Below are positions 37,401 through 46,728 of a DNA stretch of 64,000 nucleotides, piece after piece (within the stretch, counting starts at the first letter, position 1; each line of letters starts with the position of its first letter). The notes under the pieces were generated by a model. It was not told the origin of the DNA, did not search any database, and saw only the letters and a list, made by a program, of their open reading frames with translations. Position numbers and translations under genes: made by a program. Where the stretch lies: contig CAWJHE010000007.1 of assembly GCA_963842455.1 (NCBI GenBank), positions 1-64,000 of the forward strand. The letters are read 5' to 3'. The stretch is from CAWJHE01 sp963842455. Its GTDB lineage: Bacteria > Chloroflexota > Anaerolineae > Anaerolineales > UBA4823.

Positions 37401-38495
37401 TTACCACAAACCTGGTGTGCGCCAGACCTGGACACCCGTCGTACTGAGGCGAATAGGGATCAGGCGCGCATCCGGGTTTTCCGCCAGGATGTCCGCCAGC
37501 ATGGCGCGCTGCACATCTCTGCGCGGGCCACTCAACAGGGTGAGCGAGCCGCCCTCACCGCCAGCCCCATTCACCTTCCAACCCAGAGCTCCATACGTCT
37601 GGGCAATTTCTACCACCCGCTCGGCGCTGGAGCTGATCAGCGCGGGGTGCAGGGCGCGCTGGGCTTCGTGGTTGGCGATCATCGCCCGCCCAAAAGCCTC
37701 AAAATCCCCGCGCAACAAAGCCTCCCACCCCTGCGGGACAATCGCTCGCAGGCGCTGCAACGGCGGGGCATGTGGTCCGTCGTCTTCCAGAGCAGCGATC
37801 ACCATCTCGTGCACCTGCGTGGATTTATGCGTCGCCCCCAGGTAGACCAGGGACAGGCGCTGCTCCAATTCCAGGTAAATATCTGTAGCAAGCTCCAGCG
37901 GAGTCAGGCTGGCGTGTGGATACTGGTGCATATCCACCAGCTGGATGCCGCCATACGCCGAACACAGCTGGTCCTGGATGCCGCATTGCTGACCAAGCCA
38001 TTCAGTCTCCACTTTTTGTGCCAGCGTTGCCAGCTCGTAGGGAGTCATGCACCCTTCTCGCAGGTTGTCCAGGGCAGCTGCCAGGGCGACGGTCACGGAT
38101 GCCGAGGTGCCAGTCGAGGCTCCACCTGGCATGGAAGAATAGATTGTGATTTCAACCGACAGGTGTTCGGGCACACCCAGGCAGGCAATGGTTGCTTGCA
38201 GCAAGGGATGCGGCGCCTGGCGGTATGCGGACGGGGGCAATCCAAGCTGCACGCCAAATCGTTGGCAGTAATTCTCTGCAAAGACCTCCACCTGCTCCAG
38301 GCGCGCCTGCCGGGGGTAAACTGCCGCCTGCACCTGGGCAAAAGGCTCGACAGCCATATGTAGCACCTGACCGTATTGGGCAAACCAGGTATCGGTCCAG
38401 CCACCCAGATCGCAGATGCGCATCGGCGCCTGGCTATGGATATAGTATAGGGGCTGTTCCGAGCTCAAGCTCTCCTGGTCTTTCGGATTATTCAT
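37401..38495 (-). CDS. GHMP kinase (sugar or sugar-phosphate kinase-like)
   Basis: 364 residues. GHMP features are the N-terminal APMRICDLGGWTDT substrate-binding motif, the ATP loop MPGGASTGTSASVTVAL (about residues 125-142), the region QCGIQDQLCSAYGG and the C-terminal KVNGAGGEGGSLTLL motif. The pattern is closest to heptose-7-phosphate or fucose kinases of the GHMP superfamily. The substrate is unknown. It is the last gene of the minus-strand cluster, 41 bases after the amidohydrolase, an unusual companion for MttB genes. Confidence 0.85.
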   Translation of the reverse strand: MNNPKDQESLSSEQPLYYIHSQAPMRICDLGGWTDTWFAQYGQVLHMAVEPFAQVQAAVYPRQARLEQVEVFAENYCQRFGVQLGLPPSAYRQAPHPLLQATIACLGVPEHLSVEITIYSSMPGGASTGTSASVTVALAAALDNLREGCMTPYELATLAQKVETEWLGQQCGIQDQLCSAYGGIQLVDMHQYPHASLTPLELATDIYLELEQRLSLVYLGATHKSTQVHEMVIAALEDDGPHAPPLQRLRAIVPQGWEALLRGDFEAFGRAMIANHEAQRALHPALISSSAERVVEIAQTYGALGWKVNGAGGEGGSLTLLSGPRRDVQRAMLADILAENPDARLIPIRLSTTGVQVWRTPGLW

Positions 38496-38536
38496 AAGCA
38501 ACCATCACCAGAACTATAAATACCACGCATATCGAC

Positions 38537-39695
38537 TTACCCCTTACCCAAATAATCCAGGGCGGCTTGAGCCAGAATGGCTGTTCCGATTGGCAGACAG
38601 CTTTCATCCAGGTCAAAGCGTGAGTTGTGCAGCATACGCTCATCGTCTTGAATGCGACAACCCAGGGAAAACATGGCGCCAGGAGCCAGAGCAGAAAAAG
38701 CCCCAAAGTCTTCTGCCCCCAAGGTGGGCACGGGCGGTAGAATATTTTGGGCGCCGATCACTTTTTCAGCTGCCTGTCTCAATCAAAGCCACTGCCTGTG
38801 GGTGATTGATCATCGGCTGGGAACCAGTCTCAAAGCGCAGCTCAAAATCACCCCCCAGACTGCGCGCTATCTGGAAGGCATGCTCAATCTCGGCATGGAT
38901 TTGCTGCTGCACCGCAGGGTGCATAAAGCGGATGGTACCGGTCAAATCCACCCGGTCTGGGATGATATTCGGCGCAGCGCCGCCATGCAATGAGCCAAGG
39001 CTGACTACGGCTGGCGCCAGCGGGTCCACCCGGCGAGAGACAATCCCATGCAAGGCCAGGATCACATGTCCAGCCAGGTAAATCGGGTCTACGGTTTCGT
39101 GGGGATAGGCGCCGTGCCCACTTTTGCCGAGGATGGCAGCGAAAAACGAATCCACCCCACCAGAGGCCGCTCCAGAACCAACTTGGATACAGCCCACTGA
39201 CATGGCTGGGTCAACATGCAAGGCCAGCACTTGTGAAACGCCCTGCATAGCGCCATCTTCGATCATTCGCGGCGCGCCGCTCACGCCTTCTTTGTCGGCT
39301 ACTTCCTCAGACGGTTGGAAAAGCAAGCGCACCGTCCCGGCAAAATGCTGTTTGGATAACAGGGCAGCCACTCCCAGCAACATGGCTGTGTGGGCGTCGT
39401 GACCGCAGGCATGCATGCGCCCCGCAACCTGGGAAGCATAAGGTATCTCATTGACTTCCTGGATCGGCAGGGCATCCATATCAGCTCGAATAGCAAGCAC
39501 AGGCTCTCCACTCCCCAGCTCGCCGACAACCCCTGTGCGTCCCACGCCGGTTTGGACACGCCATCCCAAATCCTGCAGAACCTGTGTTACTTTCCCAGCG
39601 GTTTCGAAAACTTGAAAGCCTAATTCGGGTTGGCGGTGGAAAGTCCTGCGCCACTCCACCAGTTGGTGAGCAATGGCTTGTGCTTCTCTCTTCAT
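38537..39695 (-). CDS. M20D amidohydrolase (one frame break)
   Basis: Metal-dependent amidase of the hippurate/aminoacyl-conjugate hydrolase group, 385 residues after correction. Motifs are WRRTFHRQPELGF, AIRADMDALPI, HACGHDAHTAMLLG, LFQPSEE (catalytic Glu) and a C-terminal PTLGAEDFGAF (metal ligand). The frame breaks near 38775: dropping one base in ATTGAGACAG joins ...QAVALI to RQAAEKVIGAQ. An AAGGAAG site lies 6 bases before the ATG at 39695. It lies 25 bases after MttB paralogue A in the cluster and could free an amine from an N-acyl or amide conjugate before demethylation. Confidence 0.88.
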
Positions 39696-39720
39696 TGAGA
39701 CTTCCTTTCCAAGTCAAATA

Positions 39721-41136
39721 TTATGAAATGACCAATTGCATCTTAGCCTGGCTCATGATCTCATCCAGGGCGCGTTCCTGGATTTCATCCAGTGGCTGGA
39801 CCTGATGTTCTGCCAGCAAACGCTCAGCTTCTGCCTGAGCGCGCTGTGCCAGTTCTTGCCTGCCTTCGTGTTCCCAGGCATCCCAGGAGCGCCGTTCGGA
39901 CAATTGGGTCAGGAGCATCTCGCCCTGGCGCAGCGCCTGGCGGGTATGTTTTTGACCGAGGAAATTGCGGGAACCATCCATCACCGCAGCAATCACCTCA
40001 ACGGCCAGGGTATCTTCATTGACTTGAATTCCCCGCCGCAAGCGCTGTACACTGGCAGCCAGCTCGTTATCACACACCATCTGGGCATAGGAGCTCATCA
40101 CCCCAGCTTCCATTTCACCGATCCCAGAAAGCTCATCCGCTCCAGCCAGGGCAGGGATAGCAGCATTCAAGGCGCGCTCGAACCCATTTTGCAGGTCCAT
40201 GGTATGGGCGTTAGTAGAAAATCCATACACATTGACTGGCAGATGATAATAATGCCCTAACTGGACAGTCGCGGCCGAAGCCAGCGCCAGCTCCACCCCA
40301 CCCCATACGGAGATTCCCGTGCGCGGTTCCATCATCGCCAGACGTCCGCAGTAAATGATGGGCAGACCCGGGTGAGCCAGTTGGGCGATCACCAGGCTGG
40401 CGAGCACTTCAGCATTTTGCTGCGCCAGGGCGCCTGCCAGTGTCAGCGGAGCGGTTGTGCCGGCAGTTGGGCAGGGTAAAGGTCCCAACGGCACACCCCA
40501 GCGGGCGATCTCGAGCATGGCTTCGACAGCTTCATCCGGGAAGAATAATGGACTAACCGGTGAAACACTCATGGTGAGCATCTCATGTGGGGGACCGATC
40601 ACTTCCGCCATACGCATCATATACGCCACCTCGGCCGCACCCTGGACGGCAGAACCCTGCAGAGGTTTGGTGGTGTGCGGCAGGGCGTGGCGGTACATGG
40701 ATAATGCCATCAGGGGTCCGGGCACATCTTGGGGGGTAAAGAATGGGGTGATGGAGGTGACCTGCTCCAGGGCGTCCAACAGTCGGGTGCTATCGACTAC
40801 ATCCTGCAGCATAGCCGGTCTGCGGCTGCGGGTTTTGGGTTCATACACATTCGGCGCGCCGCCCAGGTTATGCCAGTGCAGGCTGCCATCCCCAAGGATT
40901 TTCTGAGATCCATTCCTGCCCCGCAGAGTCACCTGGGAGGGGCATTGGGCAATCAGCCGCTCCACCAAATCGGCAGGCATACGCACCCTGTCAGCTTGCA
41001 GATTTGCGCCAGCTTCGGCTAAGAGCTGACGTGCAGCCGGATGCGTGAGCAGAATACCCGTTTCACTCAAGATGCGCAGTGTAGCCTGGTGAATGGCCTC
41101 GATTTCGTCCGCTTCTATTATGCTCAATCTAATCAT
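39721..41136 (-). CDS. MttB-family methyltransferase, paralogue A (non-pyrrolysine)
   Basis: 471 residues of the trimethylamine methyltransferase superfamily: the start EIEAIHQATLRILSETGI, the QDVVDSTRLLDAL segment, the GTTAPLTLAGALAQQNAEVL region and the ending ALRQGEMLLTQLSER, then AQAEAERLL. Full length with no in-frame amber codon, so it is not a pyrrolysine enzyme. Such homologues transfer a methyl group from quaternary amines (glycine betaine, proline betaine, carnitine and others) to a corrinoid protein. Substrate unknown. It lies 111 bases after the S9 peptidase in the cluster. A GAGAGG site lies close to the ATG. Confidence 0.88.
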   Translation of the reverse strand: MIRLSIIEADEIEAIHQATLRILSETGILLTHPAARQLLAEAGANLQADRVRMPADLVERLIAQCPSQVTLRGRNGSQKILGDGSLHWHNLGGAPNVYEPKTRSRRPAMLQDVVDSTRLLDALEQVTSITPFFTPQDVPGPLMALSMYRHALPHTTKPLQGSAVQGAAEVAYMMRMAEVIGPPHEMLTMSVSPVSPLFFPDEAVEAMLEIARWGVPLGPLPCPTAGTTAPLTLAGALAQQNAEVLASLVIAQLAHPGLPIIYCGRLAMMEPRTGISVWGGVELALASAATVQLGHYYHLPVNVYGFSTNAHTMDLQNGFERALNAAIPALAGADELSGIGEMEAGVMSSYAQMVCDNELAASVQRLRRGIQVNEDTLAVEVIAAVMDGSRNFLGQKHTRQALRQGEMLLTQLSERRSWDAWEHEGRQELAQRAQAEAERLLAEHQVQPLDEIQERALDEIMSQAKMQLVIS

Positions 41137-41247
41137 TTCGATGCCTCTCGATCAATCAAAGAATTAGCCGCAGGTTCATCATGTACCTTTAGATATCCAT
41201 GCTGGTATTACTACCCGAAAAATTATCTCTGTTTTGATGCTTGACGA

Positions 41248-43043
41248 TCAGCGTTCTGCCTCCAGGCACCGCGCCAGGAAACCAACCCGCTGCACTTCCG
41301 CATCGATCAGGTTATCCATCTTCAGAAATGTATGCCCCTCATCCGGGTAAAGGTGAAAATCGACCGCTTTTCCCATTGCCAGCAAGCGCTCGCGAGCTTC
41401 GATCGATTCACTGGCCGGGCAGCGCGGGTCATGCGCACCGCAAATCAGCTGAACTGGTGCACTGATCCGATCCAGGTAGAAATAAGGTGAACGTGAGCGC
41501 CACAATTCCGCATTCGTTACAGGATCGCCCATATTCTCCAGGTCCCAGTGCTGCAAATCCTCCCGGGAATTGGCGTGCCCGGTAAACCAATTCAGAAACG
41601 GCACCACAGCAGAGCCGCCCGCCCAAATTTCCGGCGCCTGGGTCAGACAGACCATGGTCAGGTAACCGCCATGACTGCGACCGGTCACTACGATCCGCTC
41701 TGGATCTGCCAGGCCTGCTTTTGTGTAGAAACGCTGCCCCAGCGATAATATCCTCCGCATCCACTCCGCCCAGGTCAAAGCGGCTGGCTAGCTGCCACTC
41801 GCGACCGTAGCCAGTGGAGCCGCGGTAATTCGGCGCCAGAACCAGCCAGCCCCGGCTGAGCATGTGCTGGATCAGAGGGTACCAGTTATATTGAAACAAC
41901 CAGTTTGGACCGCCATGCACCAATAGCACCGCTGGCGGCAGCTCTTGGGAAGATGCAGGCTGGTATAAAAGCGCTGGAACCCGCACACCATCCAGGCTCT
42001 CATATTCCAGGTGTAGCGGCATGCTGAACAGGCTCCTGTCAAATTCCGCTGGAAGCGACTGGGTCAGCTGGCTGCAAACCCCATCCGACAAGGAAAGCAG
42101 CCATAAATCAGGAGGATGGCTGGGGCTTTCAAAGGCAACCACAAGCTGGTCGCCGTCCGGGGTGAAGATTGGCCTGGCATGCACACCTGGTCCAACCTGG
42201 TACCGCACTGTGTGTCCGTTTTCCAGCATTAAGACAACGATCCAATTTTCTGGTCCCTGGCTGTGCAGATAAGCCAGACGACGCCCATCAGCAGACCAGG
42301 CTGGCATGGATTTGTCCCCCTCCCCGCGGGTTAGCCAGGTTAACTGTCCTTCCTGTAGATGGTACATGGCGATGTTGGCATAACCATCCAGGTCCGAGAC
42401 CAAAGCCAGGTGCTGACTATCCGGCGACCAGCAAACCTGCCGGGCGTTCAACGGCTTTCCATCCTCCTCCAGGCGCAGCGCCTGCCCACCTGTGGTAGAA
42501 ATCAGATGCACCTGGTAATCCTGTGCCTGTCCTTCTGCTTCCACCGCCAACCAGTTGCCGTCCGGCGAGATAACATAAATCCCAATCCGGGTTGGGAGTA
42601 TCCAACACCAGACGCAGCTGGCTCGTTTCCAGATCCAGGAGATAAGTACAGAAGGCACCCTTGCGGTCACAGATACAGGCAATCTGAGTACCATCAGGGG
42701 ACCAGCTCAGGTTGGGTTGAAAGGCAAAGGGTGTATCAGGGGTCAGGTTTTCCGCTTGCTGATTTTCCAGGTCCATCAACCAGATATCGAAAGCCTCGCT
42801 GCCATCCAGGTCAACCACATAAGCCAGCTTTTTCCCATCCGGAGAGTACCTGGGAGAGAATTTACCGCCAGGACCATGGGTTAATAATTCGATTTCGCCG
42901 CCTTCAGCCAGGTGCTTTTGGTAAATTTCCCACTGCCCGCTGCGGTTCCAGGCAAACGCCAGCTTCTCCCCATCTGGAGCCAGGTCAAAACCATTCTCCG
43001 CGTCTACTTGCGGTACCCGCAGCAGGCTTTCAAGGTCAAGCAT
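41248..43043 (-). CDS. S9-family prolyl oligopeptidase / acylaminoacyl peptidase (two frame breaks)
   Basis: 597 residues after correction. The N-terminal two thirds form a WD/TolB-like beta-propeller (repeats such as FSPRYSPDGKKLAYV, QPNLSWSPDGTQIA and MPAWSADGRRLAYL). The C-terminal alpha/beta hydrolase domain has the catalytic Ser in VVTGRSHGGYL, Asp in GAHDPRCP and His in DEGHTF. Frame breaks are near 42594 (extra base in CCCAACCC) and in the four-base A run at 41719-41722. Dropping one base at each restores the frame. It starts 2 bases after the stop of MttB paralogue B, so it belongs to the corrinoid cluster. No signal peptide, so it should be cytoplasmic. Confidence 0.87.
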
Positions 43044-43045
43044 GA

Positions 43046-44522
43046 CTACCCTTCATCTTCGAGTGCAGGCAATTCTGGCATACCAGCCTTGGCAGCCAGG
43101 TTTGTCACCATTTGTCGCAAAGCCTGCTTCAACTCAGGCGGGATCGCTGGCTGTTGATAAGCATCCAGCAAATCGTTCACACGCCGCTTTGCACGCGCAA
43201 AGGTATCCAGACTGCCTTCTTGCTGCCAGGCACGGATAGAGCTGCGGTCAATCACTGCAGATGGCAGGTATTGTTCTCTGGCGAATAACTGGCGGGTAGC
43301 TTTTTGCTTCAAGAAATCACCTTTGAAGTTAATGCCGGTAAACAACTCCAAAGCCAAAGTTTGCGTATGCTGGGATACGCCTTGCAAGAGGCGTTTCGTC
43401 ATGGCAATCGCTTCGGCATCCATCACCAGTTTCTCGACGCTGAAACAGGCCAGGAAATCCAACATGCCCGCGCCTGAGATCATATTAACGCCACCCAAAG
43501 CTCCAATCAAGGTGCTCATCCCGCTTTCCATGCCTGCCTGGGCATCCACCAGCTTGGCATCGCTAGCGCCCAGGTAAGTGTGCGTGGGTAAACCCAGGGA
43601 CTTGCCCACCTGAGCATAGCACACATCCAACATGGCCGTTTCGATTGCGCCCATCGGTGTTGCGCCGGTACGCATATCAAAAATAGCTGGCGCTCCTCCC
43701 CACACAATGGGAGCTCCAGGTTGAGCTAACTGGTGAATGACAATCCCGCTCAGGCATTCAGCGGCATGCTGGACCGTGGATCCAAGGATGGTAACCGGAG
43801 CAGCGGCGCCCGCCAGTGGCATCGAGACAATCTGCGCCGGGACACGCGCTCGCGCCAGGTCAATCAGGTTGAGAGCGCCAAACTCGCTCCAGATCAAGGG
43901 AGGAGAAGGGCAAACATCAAAAATAGCCCTTGGTTTTTGCGCCAGGGCTTCTCGTCCGCCTGAGAACAGAGCCAGCATCTCCAGCATGGCTGGTAAAGTG
44001 CTGGCCGAAAAAGCGCCGGTAACCACTGGTTTGGTTGAAAACAGCAGCACCAGATACAGCCGGTACAGGTCGCCGATATCCTTGGGCACCTCATGACAAA
44101 CAACCGCCGTAGATTGGGCATCCATCTGCGGCAGCATCTCGGTTACTTTGATGATGCGAACCAGGTCTGCTGTAGCGGATGGTTGGTGCTCCAGGGTGTG
44201 CGGGTTAAGGATATGCACGCCGCTCGAACCAGGGTCAAAGTGCACCTGATCGCCGCCATAATGCACAAGCGGGTTGCCGCTAAAATCGTACAGGTCGAAC
44301 TCAGCTGGTACACTGGCCAGCGCTGTTCGCACCAATGTTCTCCGGGATTTTGGCCACCTCTTGCTCAAAATCCACGGTCGCGCCAGCCTGGGCTAACAGT
44401 TCCAGCGCCTGGCGGGATTGAACTTTCACACCTGGCTCCATTAATAACTGGAACGCTTCTGCCAGAATCTGATCAATCGTATCCTGGTCAATCAACTGGA
44501 TTTTTGGCTGCAATGCCTTCAT
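43046..44522 (-). CDS. MttB-family methyltransferase, paralogue B (one frame break)
   Basis: About 491 residues after correction. The N-terminal 65 residues (MKALQPKIQLIDQDTIDQILAE) are in one frame and the rest, from LVRTALASVPAEFDLY, in the next; one extra base near 44338 explains it. The family pattern is clear: HNPHTLEHQPSA-like early segment, GAAAPVTILGSTVQHAAECL, GAPIVWGGAPAIFDMRTG, and KQKATRQLFAREQYLP near the end. No amber codon interrupts it. Its ATG overlaps the stop of paralogue C (ATGA), so the two are translationally coupled, and the S9 gene follows after 2 bases. Confidence 0.87.
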
Positions 44523-45970
44523 GCGTTTTCTACTCCAGTAATGATCTGCTGTAATTCACGGCTGATCTTCTCATCCAGAGGCTGCGGCTGGTGACTTTCC
44601 AGGATACGACGCGCCTCAGCCCATGCCCAATCAGCAGGACCATCCTGCTTCTCTTGCCAGGTGTTATAGGGGCGCCGGTCCATAAATTTGGGCGAGAAGA
44701 GCGAACGCATATGCTTGCGGGTGTGTTTCTGAGAGAGGAAATTGCCGCCCGGACCCACAGCACGGATAGCATCCATGGCCATAGTATCTTCATCGACCAC
44801 AATGCCTTGCATCATTTTGTGCACGATGGAAAATATTTCGCAGTCCAGCAGCATCTGTGCATAGGACCAGATCCGGCTGCCATGCAGCAGCCCCACTCCC
44901 AAGAGCATATCCGACATGGCCACACTGGCCATGAAAGTCGACAGGCTGTTATCAATGCCAGCTTGCCAGTTGGGTTCTTTAGCGCCGGTCGCAAACGAGC
45001 CCATAGACAAGGGTATGTTGTAAAAATCCGCCAGCTGATTGGTTGCCGCGCCAAACAGGAAATCCTCCGGACCTCCGCCCGTATAGGCGCCGGTGCGCAA
45101 ATCCGAGGCAGTCTGGGCAGCCGCGTAGAAGACCGGCGCACCGGGGAAGGCCAACTGAATGAGCGCTGTGCCTGCCACCACTTCAGCATTGCCGACCAGC
45201 AAATTACCCGCCATGGTGGCTGGACCCGTGGTCAGGCAAGCAGCCATGGTCATAAAGCCGACTGGGATGCCGGCTTCGGCTGCAATCAAAGCTGCATCCA
45301 GGCTGCCGCCATCGTGTCCCAGGGGTGAGGCGCTGCACTGCATCAGGGATAGAACCGGTCGCTGCCGTAAAGCCTGCCGCCCACCGGCAATCACGGACGC
45401 CATCTCCACCGCCGCGTGCGCTTCGCTCTCGGAATAGACGCTCTCCGTCTGCACGTGTTTGGTCGAGTTTTCCCAAATCGCACGTAATTCATGCAGGCCT
45501 CGCGTTTCAGGCGGGCGATCTTGCGCCGAGACAGCCACCCAGTGAAAAGCAACTTCTTCTAAGGCATCCGCTATGCGAGCAATATCGGCTACATCCTGCA
45601 ACTGCGAACGCCGTCTCTCACCGCTGATGATATCCAGTACTTCCACCCCACAACCGTCCGTACCAACATAGACATGGTTGCCATCCAGGCTCAGGTCTTG
45701 CTCGGGACTGCGGGCTGCCAGGTGATAAGCAGGCGGGGCGCTTTTAAGAGCCTGTTCCACCAGGGTTCCAGGCGCCTTGACCACAAAAGACTGCCGGTCC
45801 ACTTGCGCGCCATGTGCTTCCCAGATCTCCAGCGCTCTCAGGGATGGGAATTTCACGCCAACATTTTCAATGATATCCAGGGTAGCCGTATGTAATCGAG
45901 AGATCTCGTCCTGGCTGAGGACTTCCAATTTCAGCTTGGGGTTGCTAATCGATTTAATTTGACTGGTCAT
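44519..45970 (-). CDS. MttB-family methyltransferase, paralogue C
   Basis: 483 residues, intact. It shows LSQDEISRLHTATLDIIENVGVKF, DGCGVEVLDIISGERR, TTGPATMAGNLLVGNAEVVAG, GAPVFYAAAQTASDLRTGAYTGG and LSQKHTRKHMRSLFSPKFMDR. This is the most typical MttB-like member of the three. Full length with no amber, so it is a non-pyrrolysine homologue that would demethylate an unknown methylated amine. It is 9 bases downstream of the corrinoid protein gene, its probable methyl acceptor. Confidence 0.9.
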   Translation of the reverse strand: MTSQIKSISNPKLKLEVLSQDEISRLHTATLDIIENVGVKFPSLRALEIWEAHGAQVDRQSFVVKAPGTLVEQALKSAPPAYHLAARSPEQDLSLDGNHVYVGTDGCGVEVLDIISGERRRSQLQDVADIARIADALEEVAFHWVAVSAQDRPPETRGLHELRAIWENSTKHVQTESVYSESEAHAAVEMASVIAGGRQALRQRPVLSLMQCSASPLGHDGGSLDAALIAAEAGIPVGFMTMAACLTTGPATMAGNLLVGNAEVVAGTALIQLAFPGAPVFYAAAQTASDLRTGAYTGGGPEDFLFGAATNQLADFYNIPLSMGSFATGAKEPNWQAGIDNSLSTFMASVAMSDMLLGVGLLHGSRIWSYAQMLLDCEIFSIVHKMMQGIVVDEDTMAMDAIRAVGPGGNFLSQKHTRKHMRSLFSPKFMDRRPYNTWQEKQDGPADWAWAEARRILESHQPQPLDEKISRELQQIITGVENA

Positions 45971-45979
45971 GGTAGCGCC

Positions 45980-46627
45980 TTATTTTCCAACCAGCTTTTT
46001 AGCCACAGCGACTGCCCCAATGGCATCTTCACTGGTTCCATCCGCGCCGATCTCTTTCACCCACTCTGCGGTTACCGGTGCGCCGCCCACCATCACCTTG
46101 ATGCCTGGACGAAGTCCAAGGTCTTCCAGGGCTTCGATGACATCACGCTGGCGTACCATGGTTGTGGTTAACAAAGAGCTCACAGCCACAATATCAGCCT
46201 CAACTTCCCGGGCTTTCTCAACCAAAGTCATGACAGGCACATCCACACCCAGATCATAGACCTGGAAACCAGCGGAAGAGAGCATCGTCCCCACCAGGGT
46301 TTTGCCAATATCGTGAATATCGCCATGGGCGGTAGCCAAAACCACTTTTCCCAACACCTCACGTGCTGTACCCCGCCGCGCCATTTCCGGCTCCAGGGTG
46401 CTCACAGCTGCTTTCATTGCCTCGCCAGCCATAACCAATTCGGGTAAGAAGGCATTCCCGCAGCTAAATTCATTCCCCACGTGATTGACGCCAATCACAA
46501 AGCCCTGGTTAATCGCCTCCAAAGGATCAATCCCCGCTTCAATAGCTTGCTTTGCCAACTTTTCTGCATCTTCTGCTTCCCCATCGATAATGCTTTGCGC
46601 CATCGCCTTGAACAAGTCTTCGTGCAT
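45980..46627 (-). CDS. Corrinoid protein (MtbC/MtmC-like methyl carrier)
   Basis: 215 residues. An N-terminal four-helix cap domain (about 1-88; AKQAIEAGIDPLEAINQGFVIGVNHVGNEF) is followed by the cobalamin-binding Rossmann domain with GDIHDIGK, in which His105 is the lower cobalt ligand, then VYDLGVDVP and MVGGAPVT. It carries the methyl group between an MttB-type enzyme and a second methyltransferase. The start is the ATG at 46627, 5 bases after AGGAGG; the frame is open upstream without a better site. It heads the MttB cluster. Neither the methyltransferase that would remove the methyl group nor the reactivating iron-sulfur protein (RamA type) is in the window. Confidence 0.95.
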   Translation of the reverse strand: MHEDLFKAMAQSIIDGEAEDAEKLAKQAIEAGIDPLEAINQGFVIGVNHVGNEFSCGNAFLPELVMAGEAMKAAVSTLEPEMARRGTAREVLGKVVLATAHGDIHDIGKTLVGTMLSSAGFQVYDLGVDVPVMTLVEKAREVEADIVAVSSLLTTTMVRQRDVIEALEDLGLRPGIKVMVGGAPVTAEWVKEIGADGTSEDAIGAVAVAKKLVGK

Positions 46628-46670
46628 CATAGCCTCCTGGATCGAGAAAAAAATTTGCTGGTACCCATTC

Positions 46671-46700
46671 ATTTTAGCAGCACCAGGTAAGGAATAGCAA
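46671..46700 (-). promoter_or_regulatory. Candidate promoter of the corrinoid/MttB cluster
   Basis: TTGCTA and TAAAAT are separated by 18 bases, 44 bases upstream of the corrinoid protein ATG. It suggests the cluster can be expressed separately from the EamA gene just upstream. Confidence 0.45.
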
Positions 46701-46728
46701 TATTTTTTAGAAGCTCCTTGCATGAAAA

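Noticed and set aside
37311..38363. 350-codon open frame on the plus strand
   Set aside because: It is fully antisense to the GHMP kinase, which has clear family motifs. No ribosome site or family pattern is seen.
39721..45970. Pyrrolysine-encoding amber codon in the MttB genes
   Set aside because: Paralogues A and C are full length without any amber. The break in paralogue B is a frame shift ending in TGA, not an in-frame TAG.
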